Position numbers and translations under genes: made by a program. Positions 1 through 7,834 of a stretch of DNA of 64,000 bases are shown here, one piece after another (positions within the stretch are counted from its first letter, which is position 1; each line of letters starts with the position of its first letter). The DNA is taken from positions 1 to 64,000 of the forward strand of contig JBFLYP010000005.1 of NCBI GenBank assembly GCA_040756575.1, read 5' to 3'. The stretch is from DTYU01 sp040756575 (GTDB lineage Bacteria > Bacillota > Desulfotomaculia > Desulfotomaculales > Ammonificaceae). The notes beneath the pieces are model-generated. The model was not told the DNA's origin and ran no database searches. It saw nothing but the letters and a program-made list of their open reading frames with translations.

Positions 1-88
1 ATATCTAAATATCCCCTTAAATGGTTATTGAAGTCAGTAATCTATTTCGCCACGCCATTGCATAGTTCCTGCAGCTTTCTTTAGATTT

Positions 89-796
89 TTGGCTGTTTAC
101 GGGGAGTTTTGCAACACTCTCCTAGATATATCTACCTCGTATTTCTACCAGCTCGAACGTGGGGAAAAACGTCTTAACACAACTTTGCTCCGCAAATTAG
201 CCCAAGAATTTTCAGTCTCTATTGATTACCTGCTGGGTGTTGAAGAATGGGTGTCTTCACGTCGCATTCCTATCCTCGGGACAATCCGCGCCGGCATACC
301 GATCCTGGACCAGGAGAACATCACCGGTTATATCGAAGTACCGGCCGACCTACGGGTCGACTTCGCCATCCGGATTATAGGAGATTCGATGTCCTGGGTC
401 GGGATCACGGAAGGGGACCTCGCCTTTTGTCGGCTGAGTGAGATACCAAGATCCGGGCAAATCGTGGCTGTCGCCCTAAGGGATGCCGACTGGGGGGCGA
501 CAATTAAATTCTACGTCGAAGAAAGAGGAAGGAAGCTCTTGCGGGCAGCTAACCCGGCGTACGAAGATATCATCCTTTACCCCGAAGAGTACCGCATTGC
601 CGGCGTGGCCGTGAAATTTTTAAAGGACCCGCCTGTGCTCGCGGACTACGAAGGGTTTCTTACCATCCAAGCTGGTGTCTCGCAGGAATGGGAGGGCGTC
701 GTTGCGAAGGCCGCCGCCGCAGGGTTGGAACCTCACGATTTAGAACAGTACGCGGAAGCGGTCCGGAGGGTGGCCCTGAAGGCGAGAGAAAAGTAG
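89..796 (+). CDS. XRE/S24 (LexA-CI-like) repressor, N-terminal end missing
   Basis: A self-cleaving transcriptional repressor of the S24 peptidase family. Residues 12–50 match only the second half of an XRE helix-turn-helix (SYFYQLERGEKR, then LLRKLA). Residues 60–180 are a LexA-type peptidase: the Ala68-Gly69 cleavage bond in IRAGIP, nucleophile Ser100 in GDSM and catalytic Lys140 in TIK. The first HTH helix has no counterpart. The frame opens at 41 with no ATG and the best start is TTG 89, so the gene is probably 5'-truncated or frameshifted; another ATG frame from 21 stops at 65. The catalytic residues are intact. This would be a phage- or stress-type repressor; its target cannot be read from the sequence. 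Confidence 0.72.
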   Translation: MAVYGEFCNTLLDISTSYFYQLERGEKRLNTTLLRKLAQEFSVSIDYLLGVEEWVSSRRIPILGTIRAGIPILDQENITGYIEVPADLRVDFAIRIIGDSMSWVGITEGDLAFCRLSEIPRSGQIVAVALRDADWGATIKFYVEERGRKLLRAANPAYEDIILYPEEYRIAGVAVKFLKDPPVLADYEGFLTIQAGVSQEWEGVVAKAAAAGLEPHDLEQYAEAVRRVALKAREK

Positions 797-807
797 CGCG
801 GCCACGC

Positions 808-834
808 CAGCGGCACCCCCCTGGTGCTGTTTTA
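808..834 (+). terminator. Intrinsic terminator of the S24 repressor gene
   Basis: A stem CAGCGGCACC/GGTGCTG (one bulged G) lies 12 nt after the repressor stop and is followed by TTTT. Confidence 0.6.
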
Positions 835-867
835 ACTTCCCCACTTCGTTAAGCCGGGGTGCCCCCA

Positions 868-905
868 CCAAAAACAAAACCGCCGGGGACCGGGCTCCCG
901 GCGGT
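868..905 (-). terminator. Intrinsic terminator of the MqsR/MqsA-like operon
   Basis: On the minus strand a perfect 9-bp stem ACCGCCGGG/CCCGGCGGT runs into TTTGTTTTTGG, 16 nt beyond the antitoxin stop codon. Confidence 0.8.
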
Positions 906-920
906 GGCTTGCGCCGCGCT

Positions 921-1943
921 TTATTCAGGCCACTTCAGCCGGAGCGCGTGCTCGTAGGATATTATCTTCCCCCGGTCCGTCAACGCCCAGGCGTCCTCTT
1001 TGTGGGACAGGTCCGCCAGCGCCTTCGCGCTTAACCTACCCAGCCAGCGGGCCACCTCTTCAAGCGTCGCCAGTTCCTCCGGCGTGAACAAGGTCGCGTC
1101 GAACTCGCCCTCCGCGCGCACCAGGTCCGCCTCCCGGCCGGTTTCCGGCTCAAATACGGGTTCCACAGCCACCGCCCCGCTCTCGGCCGCGACGCCGAGG
1201 CACAACTCCCACTTATCAAGCGCCGGGCCAAACGGCAGCGCGGCGTATCTCGCGCCGCTTATGGATACGGCGTGCCGCTTAAAATGCAAAAAATCGGCGT
1301 ACCACAGGAGCTTCATTAGCGCCGTCTTGTACACCTCGCCCTTGGCCGCGAAAAAGACCATCATGCTCAGCAGCTTTTCGAAGTCGAACCGCCGAAACCC
1401 GTTTTCAATGCCGGGCGGGTAGGAACCCAGCACTTTCTCTAGGGCAGCCCGTGGAGCCGTCTCCCTTTCCCGGTTCAGGAGATCCCTGACCCTTTCTTTT
1501 ACCCGCGCGAACTCCCGCAGGGAGAGCATGTCGCCGCGCTTCTCCAGGAGCCTCGCCATTTCGGCAGGGTCGGCCAGCCTCTTCAACGCCTCGCCATGGG
1601 TGACAGTAGGCACCGCCCCCTTCTCGTACCGGTACACGGTCGCCGGACTCCAGCCCAGGAGCTTAGCTAGGGCGCGCTGGCCCAGGCCGTACTTCTCACG
1701 CAGGGCCACGATTTCCCGCGGCGAGGGCAGGTCGTGCCGGCGCCGGTACTCCGCGTAGGCCCGCTCGAGGTTGGCGAAGTCGAGTTCCCGGTCGAACACG
1801 TCTTCCCCGCAATGCCAGCAGAAAGCAACCTCGCACTTCACCGTCACCGGTTCTCCCCGCACCGGAAAGGTTTGATCCACGGTCCTTACGACCAGCTCCC
1901 TTTCGGCGTCACACTTCGGGCAGTAGCCGCGTTTTTGCCACAC
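921..1943 (-). CDS. MqsA-like zinc-finger/HTH antitoxin fused to a Panacea (DUF4065) domain
   Basis: Probable antitoxin of a type II toxin–antitoxin pair. Residues 8–45 form a zinc site with Cys8/Cys11/Cys42/Cys45 (YCPKC and FCWHC), as in MqsA/YgiT N-termini. Residues about 75–125 are an XRE-type HTH (LGQRALAKLLGWSPATVYRYE) that should bind the operon operator. Residues about 185–335 carry the SocA/Panacea pattern (TALMKLLWYADF, ALPFGP, DRGKIISYEHAL). MqsA itself lacks a Panacea part, so the protein is a composite, about 340 residues against roughly 130 for MqsA. The gene follows the MqsR-like toxin by 33 nt, the toxin-first order of mqsRA. The domain reading is by motif recognition; the neutralised toxin is inferred from adjacency. 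Confidence 0.8.
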   Translation of the reverse strand: MWQKRGYCPKCDAERELVVRTVDQTFPVRGEPVTVKCEVAFCWHCGEDVFDRELDFANLERAYAEYRRRHDLPSPREIVALREKYGLGQRALAKLLGWSPATVYRYEKGAVPTVTHGEALKRLADPAEMARLLEKRGDMLSLREFARVKERVRDLLNRERETAPRAALEKVLGSYPPGIENGFRRFDFEKLLSMMVFFAAKGEVYKTALMKLLWYADFLHFKRHAVSISGARYAALPFGPALDKWELCLGVAAESGAVAVEPVFEPETGREADLVRAEGEFDATLFTPEELATLEEVARWLGRLSAKALADLSHKEDAWALTDRGKIISYEHALRLKWPE

Positions 1944-1976
1944 ATTATCACCTCCCGCTTAGAGTAATTTCCGAAG

Positions 1977-2357
1977 CTACTTAACTTTGTGTTTCGCATG
2001 TCTATGCGGGTACACCAACCCCTTTTGGGCCGGGTGGAAGGACAGACACAGCGCCTGCCCCTTTTCTTCTCCGAGCCTTCGGATTTTCAGTTTGATATAG
2101 AACTCGCACCCTTCTATTTCCGCGCCGAAAAACCACAGGTCTTCGCCTGGCACGTCTCTGTCGCCCTCCGGTCCGCCTACATAGTTATCGGGCGTGAGCG
2201 AGCAAAGGAACTCGGTCAGCGCGTCCTCACTCCACCCGAGACGGGCTATGGCCTCCAGGTTTTCCCGACGCCTAACAAGGCAAAAGCCGCCGGCCCATAC
2301 CAGGCGTTTGAACTCCACCAGGAAAAGCACCACCTGGTCGTGGGCGACGACTCTCAA
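1977..2357 (-). CDS. MqsR-like toxin
   Basis: A small protein with the MqsR pattern: an N-terminal segment (VEFKRLVWAGGF), a central LTPDNYVGGPEGDRD resembling the LSESDFYKSM region, then DLWFFGAEIEGCEFYIKLKI aligning with the VYLKI strand, and a CLSFHPA end strand. MqsR is a ribosome-dependent mRNA interferase of the RelE fold. I chose TTG at 2357 because GGAGG lies 8 nt upstream; the longer GTG start at 2366 would overlap that site. It is cotranscribed with the downstream MqsA–Panacea antitoxin. The family call is from sequence pattern and operon order, without alignment. Confidence 0.68.
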   Translation of the reverse strand: MRVVAHDQVVLFLVEFKRLVWAGGFCLVRRRENLEAIARLGWSEDALTEFLCSLTPDNYVGGPEGDRDVPGEDLWFFGAEIEGCEFYIKLKIRRLGEEKGQALCLSFHPAQKGLVYPHRHAKHKVK

Positions 2358-2390
2358 CGGCCCCACCTCCTGGACTTGTCTCTGTTAATT

Positions 2391-2419
2391 ATTTTATGCC
2401 CCAAATTTAAAAACTGCAA
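2391..2419 (-). promoter_or_regulatory. Promoter of the MqsR/MqsA-like operon
   Basis: Minus-strand -35 TTGCAG (2419–2414), a 17-bp spacer and -10 TAAAAT (2396–2391), 35 nt upstream of the toxin start. The -35 box lies inside the left arm of the palindrome at 2411–2436. Confidence 0.7.
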
Positions 2420-2436
2420 TCATTTAATTGCAGTTT
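2411..2436. promoter_or_regulatory. Palindromic operator over the -35 box
   Basis: A perfect 10-bp inverted repeat AAACTGCAAT / ATTGCAGTTT with a 6-bp spacer. It overlaps the -35 of the toxin–antitoxin promoter, where an HTH antitoxin would repress its own operon. Binding is inferred; the palindrome is directly visible. Confidence 0.65.
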
Positions 2437-2609
2437 AGTAACCACTCTTTAGTCGGACATTCTTTTCGGGCCGCACACTCCCTTAACCCCCACCAAAGCC
2501 ACAAGGCCCCGCACGCAGGGCCTCCTGCTAATCCCTTTGCTAATCCACACCCGGAAACGCCCGGAAACAAGCGGGTTTCCGGGGACACCCGACCGCCCCT
2601 CCCGGCAAA

Positions 2610-2646
2610 ATAAGAAAACCCGCGAAGCCTTGGTTTTCGCGGGTTT
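2610..2646 (-). terminator. Terminator downstream of tRNA-Arg
   Basis: The minus strand shows AAACCCGCGAA / TTCGCGGGTTT with a 9-nt loop followed by TCTTATTTTG, immediately after the tRNA 3' end. Confidence 0.75.
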
Positions 2647-2659
2647 CAGGTTATCCTTA

Positions 2660-2734
<75 letters not shown>

Positions 2735-2738
2735 TTAT

Positions 2739-3228
2739 TGGTCGTCAGTTGTCAGTTGTCAGTCGTCGGACTCGTAGGAAATCGCTGCGCGATTTCCTAC
2801 ATTAGAAGATCGCGATTTCCTACATTAGAAGATCAGGCGTCAGTCGTCGGCTCTCGGGCCGCAGAAAATCACTTTCATGCGTTTCGCATATTTATCCGAA
2901 AGCCGGATGAATCTGACCGCACCACAATATGATTATAAACCAAAAGCAGCGCAAAAGCAAGTAACCCAAAAGCCGCGCACATGCGCGATTTACAGCAGCC
3001 TCCTTCTCCTCAAGCAACATTTACGGTATGCCGCCGCTGAGAGGAGAAACTCCAAGCCTGTAACGGGTTATACTCCCTGCAAAAGTTCTCTGGCCCAGGA
3101 CGTTCTCCCTGCCCTTAAACAGTGTCCCTCTGCCTTGGGATGCAGTGTCGTTGATCCTTACCAGAACTCAGCCTCTGTGCCAACGATTCTCGGACACAGA
3201 GTTTGAAATGCTTCAACCTGACGCCGGT
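2739..3228. repeat. Gene-free stretch with simple and hairpin repeats
   Basis: No convincing gene. It opens with low-complexity GTCAGTTGTCAGT/GTCGTC repeats. Then comes a hairpin AGGAAATCG/CGATTTCCT (about 2776–2800), and the unit GCGATTTCCTACATTAGAAG occurs twice in tandem (about 2790–2835). A further 7-bp stem CTCTGTG/CACAGAG lies near 3172–3200. GTC-rich tracts of the same kind recur at 17.58, 17.77 and 56.2 kb. Confidence 0.6.
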
Positions 3229-4281
<1,053 letters not shown>

Positions 4282-4427
4282 CTTTTTTAACCTCCATTTC
4301 TATTCCTGAAGTTAAGAAAACGCATAAATACCCCCGGTTAAACAACAAGGGATAAACGCCGGATACTCTCTAACAGCCTACATTAAATTCCTCCCTCGTT
4401 CTCACTTCCTACGTTATTTAATCCGGT

Positions 4428-4790
4428 AAAAAAATTTTCCCGCCCCTTATAGGGACGGGATTAATTCTCGCGGTACCACCCTACTTGGCCAAAAGGCCCA
4501 CCTCTTCCAGGATACGGGAAGAACCTTCCGATATCCCCTCCTTTTTAACGGTAGGAGTTCCGGCCTGGACTACCCACCCCGCACTCAACTCAACGTTTGA
4601 AAGTTAGTGGTGCTCAGAAACTCTTTGCTCAGGAAAGGGTTAGCCTTCAAATACCACGTTGAGTGCGGGACTTCACCCGGCGGCTCCGGGGTGAACTTCG
4701 GACCGCTTCATTTTACCGGGCTCGCACCGTCTCCCGGCTCGCTGTAAAACTCCCCGGCCCTACTTTACCCCTTCAATGCCTTTAAAGTAT
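4428..4790 (-). promoter_or_regulatory. T-box leader of aroF, specifier UUC (Phe)
   Basis: A tRNA-sensing transcription-attenuation leader read on the minus strand. The T-box AGGGTGGTACCGCG is exact at 4482–4469. It is followed by a terminator, stem CCCGTCCC/GGGGCGGG (4459–4439), and seven T (4434–4428). The AGCGAGCCGGGAGACGG stem I distal part and the GAAG-TTC-A specifier context (TTC at 4695–4693) are visible. A long stem pairs CCCGCACTCAACGT with its complement on the 3' side. The specifier reads as UUC, which would make aroF respond to tRNA-Phe charging. The specifier assignment comes from local context, not from a folded model. Confidence 0.9.
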
Positions 4791-4860
4791 AGATTAGCAA
4801 TATGATATTACAGCATCCAACCTTTTGTAAATAGCCCGGCCCGATTTTTAGGGCCGAAAA

Positions 4861-5907
4861 TCACTTATCCCGAAAGCACCTCCAAAACTCCCGCTGGATT
4901 TCCTTCACCTCGGCCACCGCAGCGGCTACTTCCGGACGCACTGCTTCTCCCTCCAAAGAGCCGGCAGGAACCTTCTCGGTCATCCACGCCGCCAAAATCG
5001 CGGAGATGCTCGTCCCAAGACCTTCAAGATCGTAGCCGCCCTCGAGGACGCCCACAAGCCGCCCGCTCGCGTACCTGTCCGCAATCTCCCGAACGATTTC
5101 AGCCATGATCCCGTACCCGGCAGCAGTCAGTCTCATTCCCGCGATGGGATCGCCGCGGTAGCCGTCCTGCCCTGCGGATACTAAAATCAAGTCGGGCTGG
5201 TACTCATCTGCCACGGGCACCAGAAGCTCCCGGAACACAAACCTCATATCGGCGTCTCCCGTCGTTTTGGGAAGGGCTACATTGATGTTAAACCCCTTGC
5301 CCCGGCCGTCACCTACCCGCTGCGGCCAGCCCGTGCCGGGGTAACCAACGGCACAGTGTGTTGAAAAATACAGCACCTCCGGATCCTCGTAAAAGACCGC
5401 CTCTGTGCCGTTCCCGTGGTGGTAATCCCAATCCACGATCAGAATCCGTTTGTACCCGTAGCGCAGGGCTGCGTGGCGGGCCGCAACCGCCACGTTATTA
5501 AACAGGCAGAAACCCATCGCCCGGTCCGAGAGCGCATGGTGTCCCGGTGGTCGTACAAGAGCAAAGACGCACGAGACCTTGCCCGCCTGTACTGCATCCA
5601 CCCCGGCGATTACCCCGCCTGCCGCTAAGAGTGCGACCTCGAAGCTTTGCGGCGAAGCGACCGTATCCGGATCGAGATAACCCCCGCCCGATTCACAGAA
5701 AGCCTTAACGCTTTCCACGTAATCCCTGGAATGGACCAGGGTTAGTTCCTCTATTGTAGCAGTACGGGGGGCTATCCTCTGGAGGCCGTCCAGCATCCCT
5801 TTTTCCTGTAAGACCGCAAGCGTTCTCGAAAGCCTGTCCGGACTCTCCACATGCCACCCCGTATCGTGAAGGAGGTAACTGGTATCGAAAACCAGCCCCA
5901 CTCGCAA
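4861..5907 (-). CDS. Histone-deacetylase-family (AcuC-like) zinc deacetylase
   Basis: An amidohydrolase of the HDAC/acetoin-utilisation superfamily; bacterial members deacetylate acetyl-lysine, acetylpolyamines or other amides. RPPGHH places the catalytic pair His123/His124. DWDYHHGNG and AGQDGY supply the zinc ligands Asp161, His163 and Asp248, and GVLEGGYDLEG holds the transition-state Tyr. The length of 348 is normal. The usual EHPER motif near the N-terminus reads VESPDR. It is followed by T-box and aroF on the same strand but separated by over 70 nt, and preceded by a DUF4405 gene 20 nt upstream. The substrate cannot be deduced. Confidence 0.93.
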   Translation of the reverse strand: MRVGLVFDTSYLLHDTGWHVESPDRLSRTLAVLQEKGMLDGLQRIAPRTATIEELTLVHSRDYVESVKAFCESGGGYLDPDTVASPQSFEVALLAAGGVIAGVDAVQAGKVSCVFALVRPPGHHALSDRAMGFCLFNNVAVAARHAALRYGYKRILIVDWDYHHGNGTEAVFYEDPEVLYFSTHCAVGYPGTGWPQRVGDGRGKGFNINVALPKTTGDADMRFVFRELLVPVADEYQPDLILVSAGQDGYRGDPIAGMRLTAAGYGIMAEIVREIADRYASGRLVGVLEGGYDLEGLGTSISAILAAWMTEKVPAGSLEGEAVRPEVAAAVAEVKEIQREFWRCFRDK

Positions 5908-5927
5908 CGAATATCCCCCCTCACCCC

Positions 5928-6200
5928 TTACCGGTTAAAAATACGACGGGTCATCGCCACAAGCCAGTTCCAGTGGAGGCAAATATGGAGCAACACCAGA
6001 ACCGTAAACGCCACCGCAAACCACTGGTGGATCTCGGTCCATGTGCGGTAGGTTACAATGAATGACGCCGTTCCGCAACGGGCGGCACCCCATCCCCTTC
6101 CCTGGAGAACGAACCACCGTACAAACCCTGAAATTACAAGCCCCAACCCGGTCAGAAAAAGCAGCCACCCCAGCCAATAGTTCAATCGCGTTTTCAACAA
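5928..6200 (-). CDS. DUF4405 two-helix membrane protein
   Basis: Ninety residues with two transmembrane helices (about 8–30 and 56–76) joined by an arginine-rich loop. His58 in TEIHQWFAV and His72/His76 in LLHICLHWNW sit where DUF4405/cytochrome b561-like proteins carry haem-ligand histidines. It ends 20 nt before the HDAC-family gene and may be cotranscribed with it. Redox or haem binding is an inference from the family; only the topology and His positions are seen. Confidence 0.72.
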   Translation of the reverse strand: MLKTRLNYWLGWLLFLTGLGLVISGFVRWFVLQGRGWGAARCGTASFIVTYRTWTEIHQWFAVAFTVLVLLHICLHWNWLVAMTRRIFNR

Positions 6201-6285
6201 CGCCGCAACTTCTCTCCCGAACTATGTCTTACTGTACTTCTGCTCAATGTCATTACTAAAATGTATGCGGGAAAACCGCCGGGAT

Positions 6286-7419
6286 TCATTGCTGTTCAGG
6301 GGTATATAAGACTTTATAAATACCATGGAATTCGGTAAGCTCCCTCCCGCGGTAACTCTCGTAGATTTCATGAAAAACATTTTCCATCTGTCGGAAAACA
6401 TCAAGCACCTTCGGGTCGAAATGATTCGGGCTGGTACGTCCGTCTCCTTCAACGATGATCCGGTAGGCTGTCTCCCTGTCATACGCGGGTTTATAAGGCC
6501 GCTGGGTCCGTAAGGCATCATAAATATCCGCAAGCATAACAATTCTCCCGGAAAGCGGTATTTTTTCTCCTTTCAACCCCCGCGGATAGCCGCTCCCGTC
6601 ATAGCGTTCGTGGTGCGTAAGGGCTATCTCCTCGGCACAGCGGATCACGTCGGAGGCGCTCCCGGAAAGGATCCGCGCGCCGATTGTGGCGTGTGCTTTC
6701 ACCACTTCGAATTCCTCGGGCGTAAGCAGCCCGGGCTTAAGCAAAATGCTGTCCGGAATGCCCACCTTTCCTATGTCGTGCATCGGGCTTGCATGGGTTA
6801 GGATCTCCACCTCGTGCGGGGGCAACCCGAGCGTCTCCGCAATAATCCTCGTATAACGGCCTATTCTGCTGATGTGCCGGGCGGTATCTCCGTCCCTGTA
6901 CTCGGCGACCACCGCAAGGCGGTACAGGATCTCATAATAACTTCTTTTCAACTCTTCATGTGCCCGGAAGAGTTCCGCCGTCCGCTGGCGCACCAACCTC
7001 TCGAGCATAATGCTCTGGTCGTGAAGGAAATCCTGATATTCCTTCACCCGCAAAAGGTTATTGAGGCGAGTGATGAATTCCGCCTTATCGACCGGCTTAT
7101 CGAGAAAATCGCTTGCCCCGTTGGCGAGACCCTTGACACGCAACTTCCTATCGCCGAGTGCGGAAACCATCAAGATCGGCACGTTGCCGCCCTCAGGCAT
7201 CGCCCTTAACCGCCGGCAGACCTCGAAACCGTCCATACCCGGCATCATAATATCCAAAACCACAACGTCGGGTTTTAAACGGCGGAAGATGTCAATCGCC
7301 TCAGCACCATTAACCGCTTTGACCGTGGCAATACCTTCTGCCGCAAGCAGCGTTTCGTAGAGCTTTAACGTTTTATCTTCGTCATCAACCAAAAGGACTA
7401 AAGGCTGCCTCGGTTTCAT
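6286..7419 (-). CDS. Response regulator with HD-GYP domain (c-di-GMP phosphodiesterase type)
   Basis: A receiver domain (about 8–125; DDE acidic pocket, phosphoacceptor Asp in VVLDIMMPGMDG, Lys in LDKPVDK) is joined by a coiled linker to an HD-GYP domain. The latter shows the HDIGKVGIPD and HHERYDGSGYP signatures and a typical MLADIYDALRTQRPY end. HD-GYP enzymes hydrolyse cyclic di-GMP to GMP or pGpG. It overlaps the upstream CheY-like gene by 4 nt and is the last gene of the sensor kinase operon that begins at 10315, so it is probably the output of that kinase. Confidence 0.93.
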   Translation of the reverse strand: MKPRQPLVLLVDDEDKTLKLYETLLAAEGIATVKAVNGAEAIDIFRRLKPDVVVLDIMMPGMDGFEVCRRLRAMPEGGNVPILMVSALGDRKLRVKGLANGASDFLDKPVDKAEFITRLNNLLRVKEYQDFLHDQSIMLERLVRQRTAELFRAHEELKRSYYEILYRLAVVAEYRDGDTARHISRIGRYTRIIAETLGLPPHEVEILTHASPMHDIGKVGIPDSILLKPGLLTPEEFEVVKAHATIGARILSGSASDVIRCAEEIALTHHERYDGSGYPRGLKGEKIPLSGRIVMLADIYDALRTQRPYKPAYDRETAYRIIVEGDGRTSPNHFDPKVLDVFRQMENVFHEIYESYRGRELTEFHGIYKVLYTPEQQ

Positions 7420-7817
7420 CCCCGGGTCTTCCCTTCCTCCCCTAAGAAATACCTGACCATCTGAAGAAACTCTTTTGTCTTAATGGGCTTGGGCAAATAT
7501 CCGTCTGCACCGGCCGCCATCACTTCTTCCCGGTCGTCGGGCATTGCGAGGGCGGTAACTGCGATCACCGGAATGGCCTTCGTCGGCCCGTAAGCTTTCA
7601 AGATGCGGGCCGCGGCAAGCCCGTCCATTTCCGGAAGCTGTATGTCAAGAATGACTAAATCGATCCTGTTGTGCCCGGCGATCTTTATCCCTTCCGGGGC
7701 TGTAGGTGCTTCCACGCAGGAATACCCGCTTTGTTCGAGGATAACCCGGTATAGCTTCCTGGCTTTCTCGTCGTCATCTATTACCAGAATGTTCCTGGGC
7801 ATTTTCTTTTCCCCCAT
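7416..7817 (-). CDS. Single-domain response regulator (CheY/DivK-like)
   Basis: A stand-alone receiver of 133 residues: acidic pair in VIDDDEKARKLY, phosphoacceptor Asp in LVILDIQLPEMDGL, conserved Thr in VIAVTALA and Lys in YLPKPIKTKEF. There is no output domain, so it likely relays phosphate or acts by protein contact. The ATG lies 17 nt after the kinase gene and its stop overlaps the HD-GYP gene, giving a three-gene phosphorelay operon. Confidence 0.92.
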   Translation of the reverse strand: MGEKKMPRNILVIDDDEKARKLYRVILEQSGYSCVEAPTAPEGIKIAGHNRIDLVILDIQLPEMDGLAAARILKAYGPTKAIPVIAVTALAMPDDREEVMAAGADGYLPKPIKTKEFLQMVRYFLGEEGKTRG

Positions 7818-7834
7818 GCCTAATGGAACGCCTC

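Noticed and set aside
2743..2845. CRISPR-like array from repeated GTCAGT and 24-bp units
   Set aside because: The units are contiguous with no spacers, and there are only two copies; these are simple tandem repeats. No CRISPR array was seen anywhere in the window.
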